A stretch of DNA of 64,000 nucleotides from Deltaproteobacteria bacterium (lineage in GTDB: Bacteria; Desulfobacterota; Desulfobulbia; Desulfobulbales; Desulfocapsaceae). How positions within the stretch are numbered: the stretch's first letter is position 1; every line of letters starts with the position of its first letter. The position numbers were made by a program, and so were the translations under genes. Positions 47,778-57,918 of the stretch are shown piece by piece. The notes beneath the pieces were generated by a model that was not told the DNA's origin, made no database searches, and saw only the letters and a list, made by a program, of their open reading frames with translations. The stretch spans positions 1 to 64,000 of the forward strand of contig JAPLJF010000018.1 of NCBI GenBank assembly GCA_026388715.1, written 5' to 3'.

Positions 47778-48974
47778 TCAGTTGATCCTACTCGCTTCCT
47801 GGACAATGGCGAGCATGTCACGAACTGCCTGGTCAAGTCCTACGAAGGCGGCCCTGGCGATAATGGCATGTCCAATGGACAGCTCTTCAATGGTGTCGAG
47901 GGCGGCGATACGGGCCGTGGTCTGGTAATTCAGTCCATGCCCGGCATAGACCCGCAGACCGACCTGGTAGGCCTCTTCGGCCATTGCGGCGATGATCTGG
48001 AATTCCTGTTCGCATGTCTTTTCACTGGTGGCGTCACAGTAGCGGCCCGTATGGATCTCGACAAAGGTGGCCCCGATCTCCTGGGCGGCCTTGATCTGCC
48101 TGGAATCAGGGTCGACAAAAAGAGACACCGGGATTCCTGCCTTGCGCATCCTGTCGATGGTCTTGGCCAGCATCTTTTTCTGGGCCGCGACATCAAGACC
48201 GCCTTCGGTGGTCAGTTCCTGCCGTTTTTCCGGGACCAGGGTCACCATGTCCGGCTTGAGTGCAAGGGCTATGCCTACAATCTCCTTGTTGGCGCCCATT
48301 TCCAGATTGAGTTTGGTCTTGACCGTTTCCTTGAGCAGCCGGATGTCCCGGTCCTGGATATGACGCCGGTCTTCCCGGAGATGGACGACAATGCCTGCGG
48401 CCCCGGCCATTTCGCAGATGGCGGCGGCAGCAACAGGATCAGGCTCAACGCCTCCCCTGGCCTGACGGATGGTGGCAATGTGATCGACATTGATGGCAAG
48501 ATGGGTCATGGCGGTACTCCTGGAGTGTTGTATCCTGCTAAGCAGTTCCTGTTCTTTGTCCTGCATGAGGATGGCATCTGCCTCTGATCGCTCATGGTCG
48601 TAACCAAGCAGATGCAGGAGGCCATGGGTGATAAGCCAGGTGAGCCGCTCATGCAGGGATTGTTTGAATTCTTTGGCCTCTCGCCAGGCGGTGTCCACCG
48701 AGATGATGATATCGCCCAGTTCCTTGACCGGCACCAGGGCAAGCGAGCTGTCAGCCCCGTCGGCAAAGGGAAAGGAAAGGACGTTGGTCGGCCCGCTCTT
48801 GTGCCGGTAATGGTCGTTGAGCCAGCTTATCTCCTGATCATCCACCAGAAGGATGCTGAGACCATGGCCGGAAACCCGGCATTCTCGTAAGAGGGCTCCG
48901 GCGCGTCGTTGCAGCAGACGGCTGTTGATGCGGCAGTCCGGGCAGTTGGCATGAAAAGAGAGATCAATGGGCAT
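47778..48974 (-). CDS. ybeY-pdxJ: YbeY-PdxJ fusion (rRNA maturation endonuclease + pyridoxine 5'-phosphate synthase)
   Basis: A single 398-residue frame. Residues 1-~152 are YbeY, with the zinc motif HGLLHLLGYDH near 115-125. Residues 156-398 are PdxJ, from MTHLAINVDHIATIRQARGG to the C-terminal GLNYQT and ELSIGHAIIARA motifs; PdxJ condenses amino-acetone phosphate and deoxyxylulose phosphate to vitamin B6. The internal ATG at 48509 has AGGAG 7 bases upstream and would give a full-length 243-residue PdxJ. So either a true fusion or two coupled genes with a lost stop. phoH/ybeZ lies upstream, as usual for ybeY. Confidence 0.92.
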   Translation of the reverse strand: MPIDLSFHANCPDCRINSRLLQRRAGALLRECRVSGHGLSILLVDDQEISWLNDHYRHKSGPTNVLSFPFADGADSSLALVPVKELGDIIISVDTAWREAKEFKQSLHERLTWLITHGLLHLLGYDHERSEADAILMQDKEQELLSRIQHSRSTAMTHLAINVDHIATIRQARGGVEPDPVAAAAICEMAGAAGIVVHLREDRRHIQDRDIRLLKETVKTKLNLEMGANKEIVGIALALKPDMVTLVPEKRQELTTEGGLDVAAQKKMLAKTIDRMRKAGIPVSLFVDPDSRQIKAAQEIGATFVEIHTGRYCDATSEKTCEQEFQIIAAMAEEAYQVGLRVYAGHGLNYQTTARIAALDTIEELSIGHAIIARAAFVGLDQAVRDMLAIVQEASRIN

Positions 48975-49005
48975 AGCGGCAGGAGGTGTGGATTGTGGAC
49001 AGGAG

Positions 49006-50061
49006 TTACGCAGTTTTTTTTATGATCTTGCTGATGGTCGCATGTGGCTCGCCTGCAATGGCACCGCTCTCCTGCTTTTCCTCATAGGCGGTGATGATCT
49101 TCTGGACCAGAGGGTGACGCACCACATCGGCCTGGGTAAAGGAGCAGAAGGCAATGCCTTCCAAGGAGTGAAGGAGCTGTCTGGCCTCAAGAAGTCCTGA
49201 CTGTTTGGGAATCGGTAGATCCACCTGGGTGATGTCGCCGGTGATGACGGCCTGGGAGTCAAAGCCGATACGGGTCAAAAACATCTTCATCTGTTCACGC
49301 GTGGTATTCTGGGCCTCATCGAGGATGATAAAGGCGTTACTGAGGGTGCGGCCACGCATGAAGGCCAAAGGGGCAATCTCAATGATGCCCTGTTCGATCA
49401 GGGCCGCGCTCTTTTCCGGGCCCAGCATATCACTTAAGGCATCATACAAGGGCCGGAGATAAGGGTTGACCTTCTGGGCGAGATCACCGGGCAGAAACCC
49501 GAGTTTTTCCCCGGCCTCAACCGCAGGCCTGGCCAGAATAATGGAGCGCACCTGACCATTGGTTAAAGCGGAAACGGCCATGGCCACCGCCAGATAGGTC
49601 TTGCCAGTACCGGCCGGGCCGATGCCAAAGACGATGTCATGGGTGCGGATGGCGTCGATATAGTTCTTCTGGTTGCCGGTTTTGGGCGAGATGATCCTGT
49701 TTTTGGTGGTGATATAGACCTTATCCAGAAAGATCTTGTCAAGCCGGGCATGCGGAGTTGACTCAAGGACTCGCAGACCAAAGGCAAAATCAGACGAAAA
49801 GACCTTCAACCCTTTGCGGATCAGGCCATAAAACTGTTCCAGCAGTTCTGCGGCCAGTTCCACTTCATGTCCGAGGCCGGTGATATGAACCCCATTGCCC
49901 CGGACATGGATTGTGACCCCGCAACATTGTTCCACGGTTTGCAGATTTTTGTTCAGGTCGCCGAACAGAATAGCGGTCAGCGCATTATCAGAAAAATCAA
50001 GATCACGACTCAGTGGCTGAAGTACCGAGTTATTTTTTTTCCGATTTACCAAGGGCCGCAT
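49006..50061 (-). CDS. ybeZ: PhoH-family ATPase
   Basis: A 351-residue PhoH/YbeZ protein. An N-terminal KH-like region precedes the P-loop GPAGTGKTYLA near 150 and the DEAQNTT Walker B near 250. It acts with YbeY in rRNA processing; the ybeZ-ybeY order supports that. It overlaps the end of the upstream dsbA-like gene by 32 bases. The gap to ybeY-pdxJ is 31 bases. Confidence 0.94.
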   Translation of the reverse strand: MRPLVNRKKNNSVLQPLSRDLDFSDNALTAILFGDLNKNLQTVEQCCGVTIHVRGNGVHITGLGHEVELAAELLEQFYGLIRKGLKVFSSDFAFGLRVLESTPHARLDKIFLDKVYITTKNRIISPKTGNQKNYIDAIRTHDIVFGIGPAGTGKTYLAVAMAVSALTNGQVRSIILARPAVEAGEKLGFLPGDLAQKVNPYLRPLYDALSDMLGPEKSAALIEQGIIEIAPLAFMRGRTLSNAFIILDEAQNTTREQMKMFLTRIGFDSQAVITGDITQVDLPIPKQSGLLEARQLLHSLEGIAFCSFTQADVVRHPLVQKIITAYEEKQESGAIAGEPHATISKIIKKTA

Positions 50062-50914
50062 CTATTTTTTTCTGAAAGTCTTCGAGAGTGCGTTCACGCA
50101 GAGGATGGCCATTAACAAAGATTGTTGGCGTTCCGGTCACCCCTGCTTTCTGGGCATCCATGATATCCTGATCGACCTTTTGTCTGATCTTGGGCGAGGC
50201 CATGTCACTCTTAAACTGGTCCATCTTGAGACCAAGTTTGACGGCGATATCGTCAATAGCCTTCTCATTGAGGGCTATATTGAGAGCAGGCAAGGCAAAG
50301 AGGGCGTTATGAAATTCCCAGAATTTACCCTGTTCGCCGGCAGCAAGCGCGGCGCGGGCCGCCGGATCGGCAAATTGATGCATCCCCAGCGGCAGATTCT
50401 TCAGGACAATTTTTACGGTGTCAGGATTTTTTGCGAGCACCTGCTCAAGAAGCGGTGCAACCTTGCTGCAATAAGGGCATTCAAAATCCGTAAAGAGGAC
50501 GATGGTAACCGGGGCCTTGGCTACACCGAGAAAGGGTGAATCAACGGTGTTGATGTCGGCAATAAAATCAATGGTCAGATCAGAAAAGGCCTTGGTCTCC
50601 TGATTGATGAGAAAGAGCCGTTCCCCGCGCGGCGCGATATCAATAGCCGAAACGCCTTTATCCACAGGGATTGAGCCTGTCAGCACTCCCAGATTGTCAT
50701 AGACAAGCACAGTATGCTGGTCGGTCAAGATGAAGACCCGTTTCCCATCGAGAGAATAAACGATATCAAGTGGCTTTGCTGGAAGGTTCCAGGTCTTTTC
50801 CACATTCCAGTCTATCTTGGATGGAGTCGTTGTGTTTGCCGCAGCAAGGGCCTGGCCGGTGAAAAGGGATGTCAGGAGCAGAGCGCAGCCCGTTACTGTC
50901 TGTTTGTATCTCAT
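50030..50914 (-). CDS. DsbA-family thiol oxidoreductase with N-terminal repeat domain
   Basis: A 294-residue exported protein from ATG 50914 (GGAGG site). The longer open frame to 51103 is not supported. A signal peptide covers ~1-25. Residues ~30-120 contain strand repeats resembling beta-propeller blades (YSLDGKRVFILTD, IAPRGERLFLIN). The thioredoxin/DsbA domain follows, with active site FECPYC near 155 and cis-Pro TGTPTIF near 260. It is probably a periplasmic disulfide oxidase or isomerase. The 3' end overlaps phoH. Confidence 0.88.
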   Translation of the reverse strand: MRYKQTVTGCALLLTSLFTGQALAAANTTTPSKIDWNVEKTWNLPAKPLDIVYSLDGKRVFILTDQHTVLVYDNLGVLTGSIPVDKGVSAIDIAPRGERLFLINQETKAFSDLTIDFIADINTVDSPFLGVAKAPVTIVLFTDFECPYCSKVAPLLEQVLAKNPDTVKIVLKNLPLGMHQFADPAARAALAAGEQGKFWEFHNALFALPALNIALNEKAIDDIAVKLGLKMDQFKSDMASPKIRQKVDQDIMDAQKAGVTGTPTIFVNGHPLRERTLEDFQKKIDAALGKSEKK

Positions 50915-51225
50915 AGATTTCCTCCGAGGTTGCATGATGTCATAAAGGAGATGAAGCGTTTCTCTTGGTAAACATACCGATAAAAAAAATAATAGCCGCT
51001 GTTGCTGGATTTGGCAAGAAGTGAATCTACAAGCTTGAGTAAATGCTTGGTCAGACCCTGAGAAACAGATTGAAAAAGGTATTTTTGAGTCATGCACACT
51101 CATTTGGCCTGTTCCAAGTTGAATCTTTCTTGACTGCCAGAAAGATGTGAATTATTAGATAACACATCAAACTAAAGGTTGAAGGCGAAATTTGTATTTT
51201 GTCGTTTCAGCTTGTTGAAAATATT
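50915..51225. other. Intergenic region, no gene seen
   Basis: About 310 bases between the dsbA-like gene and tRNA-Leu. No supported ORF or strong hairpin; it should carry divergent promoters. Confidence 0.5.
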
Positions 51226-51309
51226 GCGAGGGTGGCGGAATTGGTAGACGCACTGGTCTTAGGAACCAGCGCCCTGTGCATGGGGGTTCGAGTCCCCCCT
51301 CTCGCACCA
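51226..51309 (+). tRNA. tRNA-Leu (anticodon TAG)
   Basis: 84 bases including encoded CCA. Acceptor GCGAGGG pairs with CTCTCGC, the anticodon stem CTGGT/ACCAG encloses CTTAGGA (anticodon TAG, reads CUA/CUN), there is a variable arm, and the T-arm has GGTTCGAGTCC. Confidence 0.96.
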
Positions 51310-51409
51310 TTTATGTTAAAAAATTGAGCAAGAATAATGTGGATTCCCATTAAACTTGCCATGTTTTTTAAACGCCTTGGGAATAATCTCTATTGAAAGG
51401 ATGTTAGCG

Positions 51410-52723
51410 ATGGATGTTGTTGTTGAAAAACTTACTGATCTTACAAGAAAACTTACCATCACCCTGCCGGAAAGTGATGTGCAGAAAGAACTGAAAAACG
51501 GCTATGACAAGGTACAAAAAGATGTGAGATTAAAGGGGTTCAGGCGTGGCAAGGTGCCTCGTTCCGTTGTTCTGAAGAATTTCAAGCCGCAGGTTGAGGC
51601 CGAGGTGGCGGAAAAACTGGTTCAGGATACTTATTTTGCCGCCATTGAGCAGGAAAAGATTGATCCGGTGGTGCATCCTGAGATTAGTGAACCGCGATTC
51701 AAGGATGATGGCACCTTCAGCTATGTGGCCATGATCGACACCAAGCCCGAATTTGAATTAGAGGGCTATAAAGGACTTGAGATCGAGAAACCTGTCGTCA
51801 CGGTCAGCGATGATGAAATCGCCGCCGAACTGGAGTCCTTGCGGGTTGAAATGGCTCCCCTGCGTTCCGTGAGTGATCGGGCAGTGGCGAAAGGAGATAT
51901 CGCCGTTGTTGATTTTCAAGGGTTTCATAATGACAAACCCATGAAAGAAGTGAAAAATGATAATTTTTCCGTAGATGTCGGCTCCGGGCGTATCAGTCCT
52001 GAGTTTGAGGAAAAACTTGTTGGCATGCAGAATGGAGAGGAGGCCAGCCATGAGGTGGAATTTCCGTCCAAATATCCCAATCCGGTGCTTGCCGGGAAGA
52101 AGGTGACATTCAAGGTCAAGGTCAAAGACGTGAAAGAACGTCTTCTTCCTGCCCTTGATGATGAATTTGCCAAAGATGTGGGAAGTGAATTTACGACTCT
52201 GGCGGAGTTGAAAACCGCTATCCATGACCGGATGTTGAAACAGAAGGAAGAAAAGGCGGAGGGTGATCTGACGGATCGGATCATGCACAAACTTCTTGAC
52301 ACCCATACCTTCCCTGTTCCTATCCGCCTGGTACGCTACGAAGTGGAGGAGATGATCAAGACCACGGTCAAGTCTCTGGAGGAGAATGGTCTGGACCTGG
52401 AGTCTGCCGGCATCAACCGTGAAGAGTTGGCCGAGCGCAACCGTGAAACCGCCGAAAAACGCGTCCGTGGCGATTTTATCCTGAAGAAGATCGCGGAAGT
52501 TGAGGCGATCAAGGTAAGTGATGAAGATATGGATCGCGGATTCAAGCGTATCGGCGACCAGTACAATATGCCTGTGGCCCAGGTAAAACAATATTTCGGC
52601 GGCAGCCGTGACGATCTGCTTCCATTCGTCAATGAACTATTGAATGAAAAGATCCTCGCATTTCTGCGGGCTGAGGCTAAACTGGTCGATGCCCCTGTTT
52701 CTTCGGAGAATGCCGGCGCTTGA
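51410..52723 (+). CDS. tig: Trigger factor
   Basis: A 437-residue ribosome-associated chaperone from ATG 51410; the upstream extension to 51356 has no support. The N-terminal ribosome-binding signature GFRRGKVPRSVV is at ~45. The PPIase domain (KGDIAVVDFQGF...) is at ~150-240, followed by the C-terminal helical chaperone arms. Length is normal. It is first in the conserved tig-clpP-clpX-lon order, separated from clpP by a terminator-like hairpin and repeat D. Confidence 0.96.
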   Translation: MDVVVEKLTDLTRKLTITLPESDVQKELKNGYDKVQKDVRLKGFRRGKVPRSVVLKNFKPQVEAEVAEKLVQDTYFAAIEQEKIDPVVHPEISEPRFKDDGTFSYVAMIDTKPEFELEGYKGLEIEKPVVTVSDDEIAAELESLRVEMAPLRSVSDRAVAKGDIAVVDFQGFHNDKPMKEVKNDNFSVDVGSGRISPEFEEKLVGMQNGEEASHEVEFPSKYPNPVLAGKKVTFKVKVKDVKERLLPALDDEFAKDVGSEFTTLAELKTAIHDRMLKQKEEKAEGDLTDRIMHKLLDTHTFPVPIRLVRYEVEEMIKTTVKSLEENGLDLESAGINREELAERNRETAEKRVRGDFILKKIAEVEAIKVSDEDMDRGFKRIGDQYNMPVAQVKQYFGGSRDDLLPFVNELLNEKILAFLRAEAKLVDAPVSSENAGA

Positions 52724-52774
52724 GGTTACAGTCAAGGAGAGTAACGAAGAGTGATAATCATTTAATGAGTTCTT

Positions 52775-52816
52775 TTCGACTGCAGATGGCCAGCTTGTAT
52801 GGCCGCTGCAGTCGAA
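52775..52816 (+). terminator. Hairpin after tig
   Basis: TTCGACTGCAG / CTGCAGTCGAA arms with an internal GGCC/GGCC pair, followed by a short T run. It could terminate tig transcription before clpP. Confidence 0.6.
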
Positions 52817-52866
52817 CTGTTTTAAGCCATTGTTAAAAAATAAGCGTAACATTGAAAAGCCGTGAC

Positions 52867-52926
52867 CGGCATAAGGAGCCTTAACAAAATAGCCAAAATG
52901 TACTGGTTATTTCGTAACGGCTCCTA
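52867..52926. repeat. Structured palindromic repeat, single-hairpin form (copy D)
   Basis: CGGCATAAGGAGCC ... GTAACGGCTCCTAA, with inner AACAAAATAGCCA/TGGTTATTTCGTA. It ends at the clpP ribosome-binding site. Confidence 0.75.
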
Positions 52927-52939
52927 AGGAGAGTGTGAC

Positions 52940-53554
52940 ATGAATCTGGTTCCTATGGTTGTCGAACAAAGTCCCCGGGGTGAGCGGGCCTTTGATATTT
53001 ATTCCCGCCTGCTCAGAGAGCGGATTATTTTTCTGGGAACATCGGTGGGCGATGAGGTCGCCAGTTCCATTGTCGCCCAGATTCTTTTTCTGGAGGCCGA
53101 TGATCCCGACAAGGATATAACCTTCTATATCAATTCTCCCGGAGGATCGGTTACGGCCGGCATGGCTATTTATGATACCATGCAATATGTGAAGTGCGAT
53201 ATCGCCACCTTGTGCATGGGACAGGCGGCCTCAATGGGTGCCTTGCTGCTTGCCGCCGGGACCAAAGGAAAACGGTACGCCCTGCCCAATTCCCGGATCA
53301 TGATTCATCAGCCCATGGGCGGATTTCAGGGGCAGGCCACAGAGATTGATATCCATGCCCGGGAAATCCTGCGGATGCGTGATGATCTGAACAGGATTCT
53401 GGCCCATCATACCGGCCATCCGATCAAGAAGATCAAGACGGATACGGATCGCGATAATTTCATGAGCCCGATAGAGGCCAAACGGTATGGTATAATAGAT
53501 GAGGTACTCTTGAAACGAAAATCTTCGGACGAGGAACAGGAAGATGGCCGATAA
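52940..53554 (+). CDS. clpP: ATP-dependent Clp protease proteolytic subunit
   Basis: A 204-residue ClpP. The catalytic Ser is in [13 protein letters not shown] near 98 and His in IMIHQPMGG near 123; Asp is in the 170s. It has the [19 protein letters not shown] motif. AAGGAG precedes the ATG. It overlaps clpX by 11 bases, so the two are co-translated. Confidence 0.97.
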   Translation: MNLVPMVVEQSPRGERAFDIYSRLLRERIIFLGTSVGDEVASSIVAQILFLEADDPDKDITFYINSPGGSVTAGMAIYDTMQYVKCDIATLCMGQAASMGALLLAAGTKGKRYALPNSRIMIHQPMGGFQGQATEIDIHAREILRMRDDLNRILAHHTGHPIKKIKTDTDRDNFMSPIEAKRYGIIDEVLLKRKSSDEEQEDGR

Positions 53555-54812
53555 GAAAAAAAAGGAAATCCACTCAAACTGTTCATTTTGTGGAAAAAAC
53601 CAGGATGAAGTCGCCAAGTTGATTGCTGGTCCCGATGTCTATATCTGCGATGAGTGCATCGCCTTGTGCAACGAGATTGTCCATGATGATGACCAGGCCG
53701 TGACTGCCCAGGCTGACGGACAAAGGCCAGCCTCCCTGAAACCCATGCAGATCAACGATCACCTGAACGAGTATGTCATCGGTCAGGAATTTGCCAAAAA
53801 AGTCCTCTCTGTTGCCGTTCATAATCACTATAAACGAATAGAGGCCCCTGTTGATGATGGCCAGGTGGAATTGCAAAAGTCCAATATTATCCTGATCGGA
53901 CCAACAGGCAGCGGCAAAACCCTGATAGCCCAAACCCTGGCCCGGATCCTGAACGTCCCTTTCTGTATGGCCGATGCCACCACCCTGACGGAGGCCGGTT
54001 ATGTCGGTGATGATGTGGAGAATATCCTGGTCAATCTTCTGCAGGCGGCTGATTTTGATATTGAACGGGCGGAAAAGGGGATTATTTATATCGATGAGAT
54101 TGACAAGATTGCCAGAAAATCAGACAGTCCGTCGCTGACCCGTGATGTGTCAGGCGAAGGGGTGCAGCAGGCCTTGCTGAAAATTATCGAAGGAACTGTG
54201 GCCTCCATTCCTCCCAAGGGCGGAAGAAAGCATCCGCAGCAGGAACTGGTCAAGATCGATACCACTAATATCCTTTTTATCTGCGGCGGCGCCTTTGTCG
54301 GTCTGGATACGGTGGTAAAACGGCGCGGCGGCAGAAAATCAATCGGTTTTGGCGCCAAGGTGACCAGCGAAAGCAAGAAGAATATCGGTGAGATTCTGGC
54401 TAGCGTCCAGCCCGAGGATCTGTTGAAGTTTGGCCTGATTCCTGAGCTTGTTGGCCGTCTGCCGGTTATTGCCACGATGGAAGAGCTGGTGGAGGAAGAT
54501 CTGATCCGGATCCTGCGTGAGCCCAAAAATGCCCTGGTAAAACAGTATCAGCGCCTGTTCGAACTGGAGGGAATCAAACTCTCTTTTACGGAAGGAGCCT
54601 TGATTGCCATTGCCCAGAAAGCCCTCAAACGCAAGTCCGGGGCCAGGGGATTGCGCTCGGTACTCGAAGCTGCCATGCTGGATGTGATGTACGAGCTGCC
54701 CTCAAAAGAGAACGTCGAGGAATGTGTGATCAGTGAACAGGTGATAACCGAAGGAGAGTATCCTGTCATTCTTTATGGCAATAATGCGGATCAAAAATTG
54801 CAAAATGCCTGA
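53544..54812 (+). CDS. clpX: ClpX unfoldase
   Basis: A 422-residue AAA+ ATPase. The N-terminal zinc finger CSFCGKNQ...CDEC is at ~11-40, Walker A GPTGSGKT near 120, and Walker [12 protein letters not shown] near 175. It feeds substrates to ClpP. Normal length, tightly coupled to clpP. Confidence 0.97.
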   Translation: MADKKKKEIHSNCSFCGKNQDEVAKLIAGPDVYICDECIALCNEIVHDDDQAVTAQADGQRPASLKPMQINDHLNEYVIGQEFAKKVLSVAVHNHYKRIEAPVDDGQVELQKSNIILIGPTGSGKTLIAQTLARILNVPFCMADATTLTEAGYVGDDVENILVNLLQAADFDIERAEKGIIYIDEIDKIARKSDSPSLTRDVSGEGVQQALLKIIEGTVASIPPKGGRKHPQQELVKIDTTNILFICGGAFVGLDTVVKRRGGRKSIGFGAKVTSESKKNIGEILASVQPEDLLKFGLIPELVGRLPVIATMEELVEEDLIRILREPKNALVKQYQRLFELEGIKLSFTEGALIAIAQKALKRKSGARGLRSVLEAAMLDVMYELPSKENVEECVISEQVITEGEYPVILYGNNADQKLQNA

Positions 54813-54957
54813 TTGTTGAAAAATTTGTAACTGCTCATATTGTTTCGACTGGAGTTTGTCAGGGGTTTAGCTAACAGGCTAAAAGACTACAGACCATCCA
54901 CCCAAGTAGCTATAGAAGCTCATTTATTTTTATCCTTTGTCCGGCTCAGGAAGAGAT

Positions 54958-57363
54958 ATGAAAGAAAGAGAGACCAAGTTGTATCCACTCATGCCTCTGC
55001 GTGATATTGTCATCTTCCCCCACATGGTGGCCCCATTGGTAGTAGGAAGAACGCGGTCAATAGAGGCATTGGAAGATGCCATGGAGAAGAGAACCGAGAT
55101 CTTCCTGGTGACCCAGAAAGATTCTAAAATCGATGATCCAACTGAGAAAGAGATGCATACAGTTGGCACTCTGGCGATGGTAATGCAGCTTCTGCGTCTG
55201 CCGGATGGGAGTATCAAGGCCCTGGTGGAAGGGAAACAGCGGGCCAGGATCGTCTCTTTTGTGTCCAGCGCGACCTTTTTGCAGGTGGAGGTGCAGGAGC
55301 TACCGGAGACTGAAGAGACTGGCGGCCAGATCCTTGCCTATGATCGAGAGTTACGCAAGATCTTTGATGAGTTCTGTGAAGCCACCAAGAAACTCCCCAA
55401 AGAAGTGGTAAAATCTGTCAATAATATTGAGAAGTCCAGTAAACTTGTCGATGTGATCTGTGCCCATCTGCCGCTGAAGACTGAAGAGAAGCAAGAAATC
55501 TTGGAATGTGATTCGCTGGCGCTGCGGATGGAAAAGGTCATGGAGTTTATCCAGCGTGAGATTGAGATCTCTGAGCTGGAGAGAGATATCAATGAAAAGG
55601 TAAAAAAACGCATGGGCAAGATCCAGCGTAATTATTATCTTGGCGAGAAGGCCCGGGTGATTCAGCGGGAGATGGGGCAGAATGAAGACGGCCTTGATGA
55701 GATTACCGAGCTCGAAGAGACCGTTAAAAAGAAAGATCTGCCGGTTGTTGCCCGGGACAAGGCTGTAAAAGAGCTGAAAAAACTCAGAAGCATGCCTCCG
55801 ATGTCGGCCGAGACCACCGTGGTCAGAAACTATATAGACTGTATCCTCAGTCTGCCCTGGAAAAAGAAGACCAAGACCGCTATTGATATCAATAAGGCCG
55901 AGGTGATCCTCAACGAGGACCATTATGGCTTGGCAAAACCGAAGGAAAGAATCCTGGAGTATCTTGCGGTTCAGGCCCAGGTGAAAAAGATCAAGGGGCC
56001 GATTCTCTGTCTGGTTGGGCCTCCTGGCGTTGGCAAGACCTCCATCTGTAAATCCATTGCCAGGGCCATGGGCCGCAAGTTTGTCCGGCTCTCTTTGGGC
56101 GGGGTGCGTGATGAGGCCGAGATTCGTGGGCACAGGCGGACCTATATCGGCGCCATGCCAGGGAAAATCATCCAGTCCATGCAGAAGGCCGATGTCGCCA
56201 ATCCTGTGTTCTGTCTTGATGAGGTGGACAAGATGAGCACTGATTTTCGGGGAGATCCCTCTTCTGCGCTTTTGGAAGTCCTGGATCCCGAACAGAACAA
56301 TACCTTTAACGACCATTATCTGGATCTGGACTATGACCTTTCCGAGGTCTTTTTTATCACCACGGCCAACAATCTGCATGGCATTCCTTTGCCTCTGCAG
56401 GACAGAATGGAGATTATCCGTCTGAACGGCTATACTGAGGGGGAAAAACAGAAGATTGCCGAAGGGTATCTGATCCCTAAACAGCTTGAGGCCAATGGCT
56501 TTAAACCGGATGATATCCAGATTACCGATGGCGGTATTCTCGAATTGATCCGGCTTTATACCAGAGAGGCCGGAGTCAGGAGTCTGGAGCGGAATCTGGC
56601 CTCTCTCTGCCGGAAGATTGCCCGGGATCGATTGAAGAAAAAGCTGAAAGACAAACATTACCGGATTACCGCCCAGTCTGTCTTGAAATATCTGGGAACC
56701 CCGGTATATCGATTTGGCCTGGCGGAAGAGCGTGATGAGATAGGACTTACCACCGGACTGGCCTGGACCGAGGTGGGCGGGGAGTTGTTGCAGATTGAGG
56801 CCACCTTGATGCCGGGAACCGGTAAGCTGACCATTACCGGCAAGCTGGGTGATGTGATGCAGGAATCGGCCCAGGCGGCCTTGAGTTATGTGCGTTCCCG
56901 GGCCCTGCGTTTAGGGCTGGAGACTGATTTTTATCAGAAGCTCGATATTCATATCCATGTCCCAGAAGGGGCCATCCCGAAAGATGGGCCATCGGCCGGG
57001 ATCACCATTGCCACCACCCTGGTGTCGGCATTGATCAAGGCCCCGGTGCGTCACGAGATCGCCATGACCGGTGAGATTACCCTCAGGGGCCGGATCCTGC
57101 CAATCGGGGGCTTAACGGAAAAACTGCTGGCCGCCAAACGGGGCAATATTACCCATGTCCTGATCCCCAAGGACAATGAACGGAACCTGGAAGACGTCCC
57201 TGCCAATATCAGGAAGAGCCTGGTGATCGAGTGTATGGAGTATGTGGATGATGTTCTTGAGCGGGCCATTGTCCTTAAGGAGGGAGAGACGCTTTTCAAA
57301 GACCTTCCGGTTCCTGTTGCCTATGGCAAGGTAGCGTTATCAACAGATAATGGCCACCACTGA
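54958..57363 (+). CDS. lon: Lon protease
   Basis: An 801-residue LonA from ATG 54958 (GGAAGAG site; the TTG at 54937 is less likely). The N-terminal substrate domain begins [15 protein letters not shown]. The AAA+ module has GPPGVGKTS near 350, and the proteolytic domain has the Ser-Lys dyad in PKDGPSAGI (Ser ~675) with Lys ~42 residues later. It is last in the quality-control cluster; a 145-base gap after clpX may hold its own heat-inducible promoter, though none is obvious. Confidence 0.97.
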   Translation: MKERETKLYPLMPLRDIVIFPHMVAPLVVGRTRSIEALEDAMEKRTEIFLVTQKDSKIDDPTEKEMHTVGTLAMVMQLLRLPDGSIKALVEGKQRARIVSFVSSATFLQVEVQELPETEETGGQILAYDRELRKIFDEFCEATKKLPKEVVKSVNNIEKSSKLVDVICAHLPLKTEEKQEILECDSLALRMEKVMEFIQREIEISELERDINEKVKKRMGKIQRNYYLGEKARVIQREMGQNEDGLDEITELEETVKKKDLPVVARDKAVKELKKLRSMPPMSAETTVVRNYIDCILSLPWKKKTKTAIDINKAEVILNEDHYGLAKPKERILEYLAVQAQVKKIKGPILCLVGPPGVGKTSICKSIARAMGRKFVRLSLGGVRDEAEIRGHRRTYIGAMPGKIIQSMQKADVANPVFCLDEVDKMSTDFRGDPSSALLEVLDPEQNNTFNDHYLDLDYDLSEVFFITTANNLHGIPLPLQDRMEIIRLNGYTEGEKQKIAEGYLIPKQLEANGFKPDDIQITDGGILELIRLYTREAGVRSLERNLASLCRKIARDRLKKKLKDKHYRITAQSVLKYLGTPVYRFGLAEERDEIGLTTGLAWTEVGGELLQIEATLMPGTGKLTITGKLGDVMQESAQAALSYVRSRALRLGLETDFYQKLDIHIHVPEGAIPKDGPSAGITIATTLVSALIKAPVRHEIAMTGEITLRGRILPIGGLTEKLLAAKRGNITHVLIPKDNERNLEDVPANIRKSLVIECMEYVDDVLERAIVLKEGETLFKDLPVPVAYGKVALSTDNGHH

Positions 57364-57423
57364 TTCTTTTTTCTTGACGCCAGCCGGGGTTCTTGTTAAA
57401 AAGATTTCCACGATTGATTGCGG

Positions 57424-57499
57424 GGGCGGTTAGCTCAGCTGGGAGAGCATCGGCCTTACAAGCCGAGGGTCACAGGTTCGATCCCTGTACCGCCCACCA
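57424..57499 (+). tRNA. tRNA-Val (anticodon TAC)
   Basis: 76 bases with encoded CCA. Acceptor GGGCGGT/ACCGCCC, anticodon loop CTTACAA in a TCGGC/GCCGA stem, T-arm GGTTCGATCC. Confidence 0.96.
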
Positions 57500-57526
57500 T
57501 TCAATTTTTAGTTTTTTCAGTGTTAT

Positions 57527-57603
57527 GGAGTGGTAGTTCAGTTGGTTAGAATGCCGGCCTGTCACGCCGGAGGTCGCGGGTTCGAGCCCCGTCCGCTCCG
57601 CCA
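57527..57603 (+). tRNA. tRNA-Asp (anticodon GTC)
   Basis: 77 bases with encoded CCA. Acceptor GGAGTGG/CCGCTCC, anticodon loop CTGTCAC in a CCGGC/GCCGG stem, T-arm GGTTCGAGCC. It follows tRNA-Val by 27 bases, likely one transcript. Confidence 0.96.
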
Positions 57604-57611
57604 GCAAATTC

Positions 57612-57648
57612 AAGGGTTTCAGCCGCAAGGTTGAAACCCTTTTTTTGT
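57612..57648 (+). terminator. Terminator after the tRNA pair
   Basis: AAGGGTTTCAGCC-GCAA-GGTTGAAACCCTT followed by a run of T. Confidence 0.85.
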
Positions 57649-57727
57649 TTCGTAACTCTGCGATACAGGTAAGCTCCCCCTCCCTTCTTTTTGTTACCTC
57701 CCTTTTCCCCATATTTATAAGCAAAAA

Positions 57728-57775
57728 AAAAAGCATCGGCAAGCCAGATTGGACATTGGCTTACCGATGCTTTTT
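57728..57775. terminator. Terminator-like hairpin after the U32 peptidase region
   Basis: AAAAAGCATCGGCAAGCCA ... TTGGCTTACCGATGCTTTTT, with A and T runs on each side. It is about 145 bases beyond the peptidase stop and could end that minus-strand transcript. Confidence 0.7.
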
Positions 57776-57918
57776 CAATACATTTCTGATCAGATTCAGG
57801 TACCTTAACTCACTCTTTATGCCCTTTTTCAGACATCCCAATCAACCATTACCCACCTGCAAGAGCGAACGATGAGCCATTTCCAATAAATCATAACTAA
57901 TCATGCCTGGCAAGACAC

